From positions 8,246,001 through 8,310,000 of the forward strand of contig NZ_CP109427.1 of assembly GCF_036250695.1 (NCBI RefSeq): DNA of 64,000 bases, written 5' to 3'. This stretch comes from Streptomyces sp. NBC_01497 (GTDB lineage: Bacteria > Actinomycetota > Actinomycetes > Streptomycetales > Streptomycetaceae). This document shows positions 37,704 to 46,575 of the stretch, one piece after another (the first letter of the stretch is position 1; each line of letters begins with the position of its first letter). A program made the position numbers and the translations under genes. The notes under the pieces were generated by a model. It was not told the DNA's origin. It made no database searches and saw only the letters and a program-made list of their open reading frames with translations.

Positions 37704-38452
37704 AGACGACAGGACGGAAGGTGCTGATCACCGGCGCCGGCACCGGCATGGGGCTGGAAGCCGCCAAGAGATTCAGCGACCTGGGCAGCCGCGTCATCAT
37801 GGTCGCGCGCAACGCGGACCGCCTGCGCACCGAGGCAGCGCGACTTCCGGGCGCCATCGCGTTCCCCGGCGACATCTCCAACGAGGAGCAGGTCGCGCGC
37901 CTGGTGAAGTCCGTCGTGGCGGAACACCCCGACCTCGACACGGTGCTGCTCAATGCCGGGGTGACCCACACCTACAAGCTGTTCGGCATGGAGGACGCTC
38001 CCGCCCACGCGGAAGTCGAGATGCGCACGAACTACCTTTCGGCGGTCCGGCTCATCGACGGTTTCGTTCCGCTGCTGCGGCGGCAGGCCGACCCGGCGCT
38101 GATCGTCACCACCTCCGGGGTCGCCTTCGCTCCGGACATCACCAACCCGACCTACAGTGCCACCAAAGCGGCACTGCACTCTCTGACGCAGTCGGTCCGG
38201 CTCCAGCTCGAACGCGACGGTTCGCCGGTCAGTGTTTTCGAATTCATGGCCCCGCTCGTCGACTCGCCCTTCTCGGCCGCTGTGATCTCCGAGCAGAAGG
38301 TGTCTGCCTCCGATGCGGTCGCCGAGCTGTTCGACGCACTGGAACGCGACGAGTTCGAACTCCACGCCGGCCTGACGAAGGACATCTACGAGGCGCTGCG
38401 CAGTTCCTCCGACGCCGCGGTGCGTGCCGTGAACGCCGCGACCGGCGGCTGA
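37700..38452 (+). CDS. SDR family oxidoreductase (DltE-like)
   Basis: 250-residue short-chain dehydrogenase. VLITGAGTGMGLEAAKRF is the cofactor motif, VLLNAGVTHTYKL the NNAG region, and catalytic Ser, Tyr and Lys lie in VTTSGVAFAP and PTYSATKAALHS. FEFMAPLVDSPF and the short tail resemble DltE-type SDRs. It overlaps the ABM gene by four bases and is followed by another SDR 101 bases on, forming a three-gene unit under possible control of the LysR gene downstream. Confidence 0.92.
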   Translation: MKTTGRKVLITGAGTGMGLEAAKRFSDLGSRVIMVARNADRLRTEAARLPGAIAFPGDISNEEQVARLVKSVVAEHPDLDTVLLNAGVTHTYKLFGMEDAPAHAEVEMRTNYLSAVRLIDGFVPLLRRQADPALIVTTSGVAFAPDITNPTYSATKAALHSLTQSVRLQLERDGSPVSVFEFMAPLVDSPFSAAVISEQKVSASDAVAELFDALERDEFELHAGLTKDIYEALRSSSDAAVRAVNAATGG

Positions 38453-38553
38453 CACCAGCCATGTACGCCCGCACCGGCACTGCCGCCGCCCAGCTCGACA
38501 TGCGGCAGGACATTCAGCACGACATTCAGCAGGATCCATCACAGGAGAAGACC

Positions 38554-39387
38554 ATGACCACCTGGCTCATCACCGGAGCGTCCCGCGGCATCGGCCGCGA
38601 AATGGCCGAGCAGGCCCTGACCCGCGGCGACCGCGTCGCCGCCACACTGCGCCGCCCCGAGCAACTCGACGACCTCGCTGAAAAGTTCGGCGACCGGCTG
38701 TGGCGCGCACCTCTGGACGTGACGGACAGCGCCCAGATCGAGGACGTGATGGCACGGGCGTTCGCCGACCACGAGCGTATAGACGTCGTCGTCTCGAACG
38801 CCGGTTTCGGCGTCTTCGGCGCCGGCGAGGACCTCAGCGACGAGCAGGTCGAGGGCGCGATCGCCACGAATCTCACCGGCTCGATCCAGCTCGCCCGCCG
38901 TGCGATCCCGCACCTTCGCGCCCAGGGCGGGGGCGTTTTCGTCCAGCTGTCGAGCATGGGCGGTCACATCACCTTCCCGGGCTTCGCGATCTACCACGCG
39001 ACGAAGTGGGGAGTGGAGGGGTACTTCGAGGCGCTGGCGGCCGAGGTCGAGCCGTTCGGGATCAAGACGGTGCTCGTGGAGCCCGGAATGGTACGGACGA
39101 GCTTCTACGACGCGGCCGCACGGGTCCCGCTGAGCGAGCCGTACCGCGGCGGTCCGGCCGACGTGCCGGAGCTCCGGGTCGAGGACATGGTCGCGAGCCG
39201 GTCCGGCGTCGCCCACGCCACGATCGAGGCGGCTCTGTCCGACGACCCGCCGCTGCGTCTGCTGCTGAACTCCGACGCCTACGAGGCCGTGACCACCACG
39301 GTCCGTGGCCGGCTCGCGTCCCTGGAAGGCCGGCGCGAGGCCGCCTACGCCGCGGACGCCGAGTACCCGGTCCCGCTCGGCGGCTGA
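38554..39387 (+). CDS. SDR family oxidoreductase
   Basis: 277-residue short-chain dehydrogenase close in layout to the protein at 21934-22764. WLITGASRGIGREMAEQAL, VVSNAGFGVFGAGEDL (SNAG instead of NNAG), Ser in VQLSSMGGH and Tyr/Lys in AIYHATKWGVEGY are present, followed by EPGMVRTSFY and the tail LLNSDAYEAVTTTVRGRLASLE. ACAGGAG lies upstream of the ATG. An 11-bp direct repeat (GACATTCAGCA) sits just before it at about 38510-38531. Confidence 0.93.
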   Translation: MTTWLITGASRGIGREMAEQALTRGDRVAATLRRPEQLDDLAEKFGDRLWRAPLDVTDSAQIEDVMARAFADHERIDVVVSNAGFGVFGAGEDLSDEQVEGAIATNLTGSIQLARRAIPHLRAQGGGVFVQLSSMGGHITFPGFAIYHATKWGVEGYFEALAAEVEPFGIKTVLVEPGMVRTSFYDAAARVPLSEPYRGGPADVPELRVEDMVASRSGVAHATIEAALSDDPPLRLLLNSDAYEAVTTTVRGRLASLEGRREAAYAADAEYPVPLGG

Positions 39388-39640
39388 GAGGAACATGCCG
39401 GGGAGCCCGTGACTGAGCGAGCGGCAACGAAGCAGTCCGGGCAGGGCCACGGACGACGGCGGGCCCCGGGCCGAGGATGGCGTGAGGACCCGCCCTCGTG
39501 CGTCCCCCGTCGTACTCCCCGTGTCCCGCGCGTCCTCACGCGTGCGCCTCGTCACACGTCCCGCTTTCGCGTCGCCGCGCCATGCGCGGCATGAAGGGCC
39601 ATCCTTTGCCGACCCCACGGCGCACGCATATCGTCCCACC

Positions 39641-40567
39641 ATGCCGGAACTGACGTTGACGGGCCTGCGGGTCACGCTTGAAGTCGCTCAGCGCGGGTCC
39701 TTCACCGCGGCAGCCGAGGCTCTCGGCTACACGCAGTCTGCGGTCTCCCGCCAGATCATCGCGACGGAAGCCGCCGTGGGGGCCTCGCTGTTCGAACGGC
39801 ACGCCCGTGGGGTCAGGCCGACGCCGTCCGGCGAGGCCCTGCTGCGGCACGCGCGGCACATGATCGCGCACGTGGAGGCGGCGGAACTGGAGATCGCCGG
39901 GCTTCGGGACCGCCTCGCGGGCCGCCTGGCCGTCGGCGCCTATCCGACCGCGGCGGCCGCGCTGGTGCCGCGCGCCGTCGCACGCCTGCGAGAGGCGCAC
40001 CCGGCCCTCACCGTGAGCCTGTGGGAGGCGGGCAGCCCCGCCCAGCTACGCCGCCTTCGCGCCGGACGCCTTGAGATGGCCGTCGTGGCGATCGGGGACG
40101 GGCTCCCCGACTACGACTTCACCGGGCTGCGCATCGAAGTCGTACGAAGTGGCCGCGGCATGGGCGTGGCGGTCGGCGCGGACCATCCGCTGGCCTCCCG
40201 GGACTCCGTGCACGTCGACGACCTGGCACAGGAAGCGTGGATCGTGGGAGTCGGCGGAGAGGGGGAACCCCAGTTCGGTGCCTGGCCGACCCTTGAGGCT
40301 CCGCGCGTAGCCTACGAGGCCCGCGGCTGGCAGACACGCCTGGGCCTCGTCGCAGCGGGACTGGGCGTCTCGGTCCTGCCCGGACTGGCCGCGGACACGG
40401 TCCCGCACGGCGTGAAGTGGCTGCGCGTCGACGACCCGGCCCTCGTGCTCAAGAGAGAGACCCTCATGGTCACGGCCACCGACGCGTCGACCGCCGCGAG
40501 AGCCATGCTCCAGGCCGTGCGCGACGAGATCTCCGAATCCGCCACGGACGGCGAACCCCTCGTGTGA
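39641..40567 (+). CDS. LysR-family transcriptional regulator
   Basis: 308-residue LysR regulator. The winged helix (LTGLRVTLEVAQRGSFTAAAEALGYTQSAVSRQI, seen as GSFTAAAEALGYTQSAVSRQ) is followed by ASLFERHARGVRPTPSGEALLRHA. The co-inducer domain begins near 90 (LAGRLAVGAYPTAAAALVP) and includes LVAAGLGVSVLPGLA. It lies after the ABM-SDR-SDR genes in the same direction rather than divergent, so its target could be those genes or others. Confidence 0.94.
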   Translation: MPELTLTGLRVTLEVAQRGSFTAAAEALGYTQSAVSRQIIATEAAVGASLFERHARGVRPTPSGEALLRHARHMIAHVEAAELEIAGLRDRLAGRLAVGAYPTAAAALVPRAVARLREAHPALTVSLWEAGSPAQLRRLRAGRLEMAVVAIGDGLPDYDFTGLRIEVVRSGRGMGVAVGADHPLASRDSVHVDDLAQEAWIVGVGGEGEPQFGAWPTLEAPRVAYEARGWQTRLGLVAAGLGVSVLPGLAADTVPHGVKWLRVDDPALVLKRETLMVTATDASTAARAMLQAVRDEISESATDGEPLV

Positions 40568-40719
40568 CAGTTCCGTCGGGGCACTCCGTGCTCCGGGGCG
40601 ACGACGACTCCGGTGGCGAGTTCCCGAGAAGCGAGGACCGGAAGCCGCAGCTCCCGTCGGGTCCCGGCATGTGCCGAGCGTGATGCCGACCCCCGCTCGC
40701 GTGCCGGTCCCTACCGTGG

Positions 40720-42813
40720 TCAGGCGCCGGTGAGCGCGTCGAGGTCGCCCGTCCGGAGGATGTCGGCCTGCTGGGGGAAGACCTTCTCGATCAGAACGCG
40801 GTGCACCTCGGCGTCGGGGTCGGAGGTGGCGTCGGCGAGGACGAACAGGCGGTAATCCTGGTCGGCCGCGTCGCGCAGGGTGGAGAGTACGACGCCTGAG
40901 GTCGATATGCCGGCGACGACGAGCGTGTTGACGCCCTTGGGGCGCAGGTCGCGGTAGAGCTCGGTGGTGCTGAAGGCGCCGAACCGGGTCTTGCGCACGA
41001 CGATGTCGCTCGTACGGACCTCCAGTGAGGCGTGCAGCGCGGCCTCCGGGCTGCCGTCGAGCAGGAACCGGCTCTCGGCGATGGCGGCGAAGGATTTGCT
41101 GTGCGCGGGAATCTCGTCGAAGTCCTCCTCGGCGAAGGCGACGCGTACGTGGACGACCTGGATGTCGTGGTCCCGCGCCCAGGCCAGGGCCTGCCGCGCG
41201 TGGTCGAGCACCGGCTCGGCGTCGGCGATGGAGCCCAGGACGGCGTTCTGGTAGTCCATCAGCAAAAGGGCGGTACGGGCCGGGACGATGGCTGGGGAAA
41301 TGCTGGCCGCGGACATGGGGTTGTTCTCCTTGCGGGGTGAGGGGACCTCGTCCGACGGCGCCTTCAGGCGCGGGTCGAACACGGACATCAGCAGCACGAC
41401 GGCGCCGATGCCGATGAGGATGAGTGAGACGTGGTGCAGACCTGAGTCGCTCACGTGGGTGCGGAACACGCTGCCGGTGATCGTCGCCGAGGCGATCGAG
41501 CCGATGTAGCCGAACGTGCGCAGCAGGCCGGACGCGGTGCCGAGCTTCTCGGGAGGCGCCTCGCGGTACAGGGTGGTCTGGTTGGCGAGGTTGCTGATGC
41601 CCGACATGATGCCGAACAGCGCGGTCACGCCGATGACCGCGATCACCGGGGTGGTGCTGGTCAGGAACAATGCCGATATCGAGCCGGCCACGAGCAGGAG
41701 CGCCGCGAGGATCAGCGGCCCCCGCACGTCGACGTGGTTGGCCACCAGCCGGGCTGCGATCGCCGAGAGCAGGCCCATCGGCAGCAGCACGAGCCCGGCC
41801 GCGTAGGCGGACAGCCCGTGCGCGGCCTCCAGCCACTGAGTGAGCCCGTAGAGCATGACGTAGACGCCCAGCAGGCTGAGTCCGTTACGCAGGTAGGTGC
41901 GGGTGAGTGCGCCGTTCGAAGCGAGCAGCCGGACGTCGAGGAACGGGTTGGCCGCCCGCAGTTCCCACCAAACGAGGGCGGCGGCGAACGCGACGGCGAA
42001 GCCGAGCGCGGCCCAATGCGGCTCTCGCAGCGAGAGGAGGAAGACGAGCAGCGCCGTCATCGTGGCTCCGAAGCCCAGGACGCCGGGCACGTCAATGCGA
42101 GCGAGGACGTCGCGCGTCGCTCGGCCCCTGATGACGTCGGTGTCCTTGGCTATCCAGGCCAGCGCCATCGCGAAGGCGAGGACGGTAAACGGCACGTTGA
42201 CGAGAAACGCCGCACGCCAGCCGAACCATCCGACGAGCAGGCCGCCGATCGCCGGTCCGATCGCCACCGTGACGGCGCCGGCGATGGCCAGGCTGCTGAG
42301 TACCTTGCCGGGAGGCGCGTCGAGCCCGATCGCGGTGGCTCGCCGGCGGATCAGCAGCATCGCTGCCGGGTAGCCGGCGGAGGTGCCCAACCCGATCAGT
42401 ACCCGTGCCACGACCAGCATCGGCATGTCGGTGGCGATGCCTCCCAGCAGGCCACCGAGGAAGACCACGACGATCCCGGTCACGAAGACCCGCCGGGGGC
42501 CGAACTCCTCGGACAGGCGCCCCGCGGTCGGCTGGGCTATCGCGCTGGTCAGGTACAGGCAGGAGATCAGGATCGCGGTCTGGCCGACGCTCACACCCAC
42601 GGAGGCGGCGATGGCGACGAGGGCGGTGGCGATGACTGAGCTGTTGACGGGGTTGAGTGTCGCGCCCATGAGCAGCGGCGCGACGAATCGCGGACCGAAA
42701 GGCCGCTGACGCCACGGCTGCGCACCCGGTGCGTGCGCGCCGGTGCGGGATTGGTGCTGGTCGTCCGGTGCGTGCGCGCCGGCTCCAGCACCTGCGCGGC
42801 CGGTCGAATCCAT
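40720..42813 (-). CDS. MFS transporter fused to isochorismatase-like hydrolase
   Basis: 697-residue single frame. Residues about 40-490 are a 14-helix DHA2-type drug efflux transporter (PLLMGATLNPVNSSVIATAL, GRLSEEFGPRRVFVTG, LIGLGTSAGYPAAMLLIRRR). From residue 500 an isochorismatase-like hydrolase begins: LLLMDYQNAVLG (catalytic Asp) and VVRKTRFGAFSTTEL (Lys). At the usual Cys position the sequence reads GISTSGVVLSTLRDA, with Val in place of Cys. An AAGGAG at 41326-41331 lies 9 bases before an in-frame ATG at 41316, so the hydrolase may also be made alone, suggesting a recent fusion of two genes. GAGGAG precedes the first ATG. Divergent from MarR. Confidence 0.9.
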   Translation of the reverse strand: MDSTGRAGAGAGAHAPDDQHQSRTGAHAPGAQPWRQRPFGPRFVAPLLMGATLNPVNSSVIATALVAIAASVGVSVGQTAILISCLYLTSAIAQPTAGRLSEEFGPRRVFVTGIVVVFLGGLLGGIATDMPMLVVARVLIGLGTSAGYPAAMLLIRRRATAIGLDAPPGKVLSSLAIAGAVTVAIGPAIGGLLVGWFGWRAAFLVNVPFTVLAFAMALAWIAKDTDVIRGRATRDVLARIDVPGVLGFGATMTALLVFLLSLREPHWAALGFAVAFAAALVWWELRAANPFLDVRLLASNGALTRTYLRNGLSLLGVYVMLYGLTQWLEAAHGLSAYAAGLVLLPMGLLSAIAARLVANHVDVRGPLILAALLLVAGSISALFLTSTTPVIAVIGVTALFGIMSGISNLANQTTLYREAPPEKLGTASGLLRTFGYIGSIASATITGSVFRTHVSDSGLHHVSLILIGIGAVVLLMSVFDPRLKAPSDEVPSPRKENNPMSAASISPAIVPARTALLLMDYQNAVLGSIADAEPVLDHARQALAWARDHDIQVVHVRVAFAEEDFDEIPAHSKSFAAIAESRFLLDGSPEAALHASLEVRTSDIVVRKTRFGAFSTTELYRDLRPKGVNTLVVAGISTSGVVLSTLRDAADQDYRLFVLADATSDPDAEVHRVLIEKVFPQQADILRTGDLDALTGA

Positions 42814-42890
42814 GGCGAATCTCCTCTCGTGCTCGGATGGATGAAGGCGGCGATCCTCCCGTCGTCCCGCTCGGGACCCTGAGAGATGTG

Positions 42891-42926
42891 CAGGCTGCCT
42901 GACAAATAATATAGCAGGCTACCTGC
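42891..42926. promoter_or_regulatory. Twin palindromes, probable MarR operators
   Basis: CAGGC-T-GCCTG (42891-42901) and GCAGG-CTA-CCTGC (42914-42926) share the core CAGGC(T), with centres 24 bp apart. Between them is the A/T-rich AAATAATATA, likely the promoter core. They sit in the gap between the divergent transporter fusion and MarR genes. Confidence 0.75.
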
Positions 42927-42967
42927 CTATCTGTTATCGTCGACCCATGGGCGCCGAGGAGAAGCGG

Positions 42968-43396
42968 GTGGATGAGACCGCGGCTGAACTGACGAAGGCG
43001 ATGACGCGCCTGCGGGCACGGCTGCGCAGCGAGAGCGCACCTGATGAGATGCCCTGGACGTGGTCGCAGCTGACCACCCTCGGCCGCGTCGTCGAAGAGG
43101 GGCCGACGACGACCAGCGCACTCGCGCAGGCCGAACATGTGCGTCGCCAGTCAATGGCGGAGACCCTCTCCGCATTGCGCGGGCACGGCCTGATCATGTC
43201 CGAGCAGGACCCGGACGACGGGCGGAAAACGCTGATCAGCGCCACCCGAGAGGGGCGCGCGCTGATAGCCACGATTCCGGCGGCGCGGGAAGCGTGGCTG
43301 GCAGGCGTACTGCAACGCCTGCTGCAGCCGGGCGAGCAGCAGGTGCTGCTGCGGGCGGCCGAGATCATGAACAGGATCGCCGACGCCGACGGCTGA
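42968..43396 (+). CDS. MarR-family transcriptional regulator
   Basis: 142-residue MarR regulator: TKAMTRLRARLRSE, WTWSQLTTLGRVVEEGPTTTSALAQAEHVRRQSMAETLSALRGHGLI (recognition helix HVRRQSMAETLSAL) and the wing SEQDPDDGRKTLISATREG. The GTG at 42968 is preferred because GAGGAG lies 6 bases upstream at 42956-42961; an ATG at 42947 would add seven residues but has no ribosome site. Divergent from the MFS fusion, which it probably represses through the twin palindromes at 42891-42926. Confidence 0.9.
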   Translation: MDETAAELTKAMTRLRARLRSESAPDEMPWTWSQLTTLGRVVEEGPTTTSALAQAEHVRRQSMAETLSALRGHGLIMSEQDPDDGRKTLISATREGRALIATIPAAREAWLAGVLQRLLQPGEQQVLLRAAEIMNRIADADG

Positions 43397-43887
43397 CCGT
43401 CGGCGTCGGGCAGTCGGGGTCGGGCGGCTGGGGGTGGGCGGCCGGGTGGGGGCCGGATGCCACCCCCGGTGGCCTGCTGTACGGCGGGCAGGGCCTGTGT
43501 AGAGGCGTTCGTTGTTCGTGATGGGGGAGCGAGTGCCTCCATCCTTGTGCTTGTCTCGTGCTGTCCTCCCGAGCGCCCCCGACTGCCCGGATCGCATGGA
43601 TGGTGGGCGATGGGTGGTGGCTTCCCGGGAGAGCTGTCGGTTGCCGGATCCGTGCGGGGACACTGCCTGGGACAAAGCACTGGTTCGGCTGAAGGATTCG
43701 GTCGCGCGGATCCGGTGAGGACCGTGCCCTCGGATCCGAGCGGCTCGCTGTCCGTGACCGATCCCAACGAAGACGAAGCCGGGGTGACCATTGGTGGCTT
43801 CGGTTGGCAGATGTCGGGTGCATCATATGGTGCCCGATGTGCTTCTGACGCCCGATCACGGTCGGCCAGGAGGGCAGCGTCCAGGCC
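43397..43887. other. Intergenic, no gene seen
   Basis: 491 bases between the MarR gene and a decayed NAD(P)-binding gene. No conserved frame or RNA recognised. Confidence 0.4.
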
Positions 43888-44528
43888 AAGATCACGATCT
43901 TCGGTGTCAGCGGGACCCTCGGCAGCCGGATCCTGCGTGAGGCACTTGACCGCAACCGCTAGGCGACCGCAGTGGCGCGTGACACTGCCAAGGTCATGGC
44001 TACTCATCCGCATCTGACCGTTGTCACCGGCGATGTCCTCGACCCCGGATGTGTGGCCGAAGTGGCGGAGGGACGCGACATCGTCATCAGCGCGGTCAGG
44101 GGCGGCGGTCCGGCAGGTGCGGCCACCATCGAGCGTGCTGCCAGATCCCTGGTCGAGGGGTACGCACGTTGGGCGCCGACGCCGCGCGCCTGATCTCGGT
44201 CGGCGGCGCGGGCTCACTGCGCATGCCGGACGGCAGCCAGGCCTGGGACATGGAGGGCCTGCCGGATTCCGCTGTGCGGATCATGCACGCCCACGGTGAC
44301 GCCTTGGACTTCTTCCGCACGGTCCCCGACGTCGGGTGGACCGTTTTCAGCCCGGCTGCCGCGATCGAACCCCGCGAGCGCACGGGTGGCTACCGCACCG
44401 CTCTGGACGATCTGGTCATCGATGCCGGGGGGAGCAGCAGCATCTCCGCAGATGACTACGCCGTCGCCAGCATCGACGAGTGCGTGGACGCCCATCACGT
44501 AGGCGAGCGCTTCACCGCGGGCTACTGA
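43888..44528 (+). pseudogene. NAD(P)H-binding (NmrA/SDR-a-like) protein, multiply disrupted
   Basis: Three defects are visible. The conserved beginning KITIFGVSGTLGSRILREALDR is in frame from 43888 but has no start codon before it. A TAG at 43960-43962 interrupts it where family members read on into TAVARDTAK. The frame then runs to EGYARWAP and needs a shift near 44157-44160 (one G missing from a G run) to continue as VRTLGADAARLISVGGAGSLRMPDG. The rest, including DVGWTVFSPAAAIEPRERTGGYR and ISADDYAVASIDECV, ends at 44528. The intact protein would be an NADPH-binding Rossmann protein of the NAD(P)H-binding family. Confidence 0.85.
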
Positions 44529-44662
44529 ACGCGCCACTGAAGTCCCGGAAACGCGCTGCCGAAAGTTCACGTCTATGTGATCACCCTTGCGCGGTTCAAG
44601 CGGACGCGCGTGCGGGCTTCGTCCGATCTGCGCTCTGCCACGCAGCGCACGAAGAGTCCACG

Positions 44663-44742
44663 GGAACTCGCCGCGGTCCCGGTCCCCCGGGGGGTGCCCG
44701 AACGCCCCCGGGGCGTTCGGGCACCCCCCGGAACTCGCCGCG
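44663..44742. repeat. Large palindrome flanked by direct repeats (REP/MITE-like)
   Basis: A perfect 21-bp inverted repeat (44687-44707 with 44711-44731) has only a 3-base loop. It is flanked by 13-bp direct repeats GGAACTCGCCGCG at 44663-44675 and 44730-44742. It could act as a terminator, but the flanking duplications suggest a small mobile or REP-type element. Confidence 0.75.
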
Positions 44743-44983
44743 CTCCCTGCCGGCGGGTTGACGACGGTGGCCCTGTGCCGACGGCACGGTCCGGGACGGC
44801 GAGCAGTTTGCGGCGGCCAGTCTCCGATGAAGCCACATCACTGACTTCGACTTGTCATGCCAGTTTCAACACGCGTAGACCGGGGGAGGCATCCGCTTGT
44901 CGGCATCCCGCGAGTCCTCGCCCCTGGTACGGCGCGGATTCCGGTTGGGGAGCGCACTGTGCTCCGACACTCTGGAGAGTCAA

Positions 44984-45466
44984 ATGAAGGTAAGAGCACT
45001 CCTCGCGCCGGCCGTCCTGGCCGCCGTGGCAACGGTCGGCGTCATTTCGGCCCCATCCGCCAGCGCCAGCGGCACCAAGCTGACGCAGGCCCAAGCGGCC
45101 TCGCAGTTCCGGGCGGCGGGCATCACCTGGAGCTCCAGCGGCAACTGCACCACCCGCTCCAACTCGACCTGCACGTCCTTCGATCAGATCAACTCCGGCA
45201 CGGTTGACACGATCATCACCCTCAAACAAGCCAGCGGCTGCGCCATCAACATCACGGGCGGCACCGAGGTAGGCCACGCGTCCGGCACCTACAGCCACTA
45301 CAACGGCTACAAGGTCGACACCTCGCACAACTCCTGCCTCGACGGCTACGTGCACAACAGTTTCACCTCCATAGGCCTGCGCGGCGACGGCTACCCTCAG
45401 TGGAAGGCCGCGTCGGGCAACCTTTATTGCGACGAGGGAAACCACTGGGACATCACCGCCTACTGA
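44984..45466 (+). CDS. Secreted small protein, possible M15-like peptidase fold
   Basis: 160-residue secreted protein with a signal peptide of about 28 residues (MKVRALLAPAVLAAVATVG..., ending PSASAS). The mature part has ITWSSSGNCTTRSNSTCTSF, GCAINITGGTEVGHASG and TYSHYNGYKVDTSHNSCLDGY, and ends SGNLYCDEGNHWDITAY. The SHxxGxxxD stretch and terminal HWD resemble zinc ligands of D-Ala-D-Ala carboxypeptidase (M15) folds, as seen in a recurring Streptomyces secreted family, but this is a weak inference. Six Cys could form disulphides. GGAGAG lies close before the ATG. Confidence 0.75.
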   Translation: MKVRALLAPAVLAAVATVGVISAPSASASGTKLTQAQAASQFRAAGITWSSSGNCTTRSNSTCTSFDQINSGTVDTIITLKQASGCAINITGGTEVGHASGTYSHYNGYKVDTSHNSCLDGYVHNSFTSIGLRGDGYPQWKAASGNLYCDEGNHWDITAY

Positions 45467-45812
45467 CACGCTCCGCAGGTGCGTAGGGGGCCCTCGTGCC
45501 CGCGGTCCGTCCCGGTCGTGAGGTGGACCGAGGGCTGACTGGGGCGTACGCGGCGACCGCCCACCGCGGCGCCCCGGCGTCGAGGGCTGGGCGGCGTCCC
45601 GCTCCTCGCGCTGCCCCCGCCCGTACCGCCCCGTGCGGGTCCCCGGACGCGTACGGACGTCGCCCTCTTCGCGTATGGCGACGGGCAGTCGGAGGCGGTC
45701 CGCCTCGCGGGCGCGGGTGACGCCGGGCGGATCGTGCCGGAGTGGACGGCGTTCGCGTCGGTGTCGCGCTCGACCGGGCGACGTCGCGGCGGGGGACCGG
45801 CCACGTCATAGT

Positions 45813-45843
45813 GCGGGCCCCGGACTCTCTGGCCGGGGCCCGC
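45813..45843. terminator. Bidirectional hairpin terminator
   Basis: GCGGGCCCCGG (45813-45823) pairs perfectly with CCGGGGCCCGC (45833-45843) around a 9-base loop, 19 bases past the stop of the leftward tectonin-like gene. It can also stop transcription from the secreted-protein gene at 44984. Confidence 0.8.
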
Positions 45844-45861
45844 AATGATGAGGGGCGGAGA

Positions 45862-46575
45862 TCAGCTGGGCTGGTCTCCCGTGTAGCGGTAGATCTCGTT
45901 GCCGCTGTTGATGTGCCACGCGTTGCCGTCGGCACCCGCGGCGACGTCAGTGGCGGTCCCGGGGATCTTGACCCACGGATTGGCGCCGCTGGCGTCGTTG
46001 TTGGTGTATCGGTAGATGCTGCCGGCGGGATCGACGCCCCACACGTTCGTCCGGGAGCCCACCGCGATGCGTTTGAGGCTGCCGGGGACGTTCACCCACG
46101 GATTTGAGCCGTCCTGGTCACCGGTGTACCGGAAGACCTGGTTGCCCCTGTTGACGCCCCACACGGTGCCGTCAGCGCCCGCGCCGATGTCACTCAGGGC
46201 CCCGGGGATCTTGATCCAGGGATTGGCGTCATGGTTCGTGTACCGGTAGATGGCGTCGGCGGAGTCCACCCCCCACACATTCGTCCTGGAGCCCGCGTCG
46301 ATGCGGACCAGGCTGCCGGAGATGCTCGGCCACGGATTCGAAGCACCCTGGTCCCCGGCATACCGGAAGATCTGGTGGCCCCCGTTGACGCCCCACACCG
46401 TGCCGTCCGACGCAGCGCCGATGTCACTCAGCGCCCCCGGAATGTTGATCCAGGGGTTGGCATCGTAGTTGGTGTACCGATAGATGGCGTTCGCCGCATT
46501 GACACCCCACACCGTTGTCCTGGACCCCGCCGAGATGGCAGTGAGACTGCCCGCGACCTTCACCCAATCCGCCAT
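45862..46575 (-). CDS. Six-bladed tectonin-like beta-propeller protein
   Basis: 237 residues made almost entirely of six repeats of 38-41 residues, pattern W-x-x-(I/V)-P/S-G-x-(L)...VWGV...(I/V)(Y/F)RY. Repeats alternate between type A (GSRTNVWGVDSADAIYRYTN) and type B (GADGTVWGVNRGNQVFRYTG), giving ABABAB. This is the tectonin/TECPR fold known in fungal and invertebrate lectins and some bacteria. No signal peptide or membrane helix is seen, so it is cytoplasmic or released by lysis. The ATG at 46575 follows GGAAAGGG. Sugar or lipid A-type ligands are known for the family; the ligand here is unknown. Confidence 0.88.
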   Translation of the reverse strand: MADWVKVAGSLTAISAGSRTTVWGVNAANAIYRYTNYDANPWINIPGALSDIGAASDGTVWGVNGGHQIFRYAGDQGASNPWPSISGSLVRIDAGSRTNVWGVDSADAIYRYTNHDANPWIKIPGALSDIGAGADGTVWGVNRGNQVFRYTGDQDGSNPWVNVPGSLKRIAVGSRTNVWGVDPAGSIYRYTNNDASGANPWVKIPGTATDVAAGADGNAWHINSGNEIYRYTGDQPS

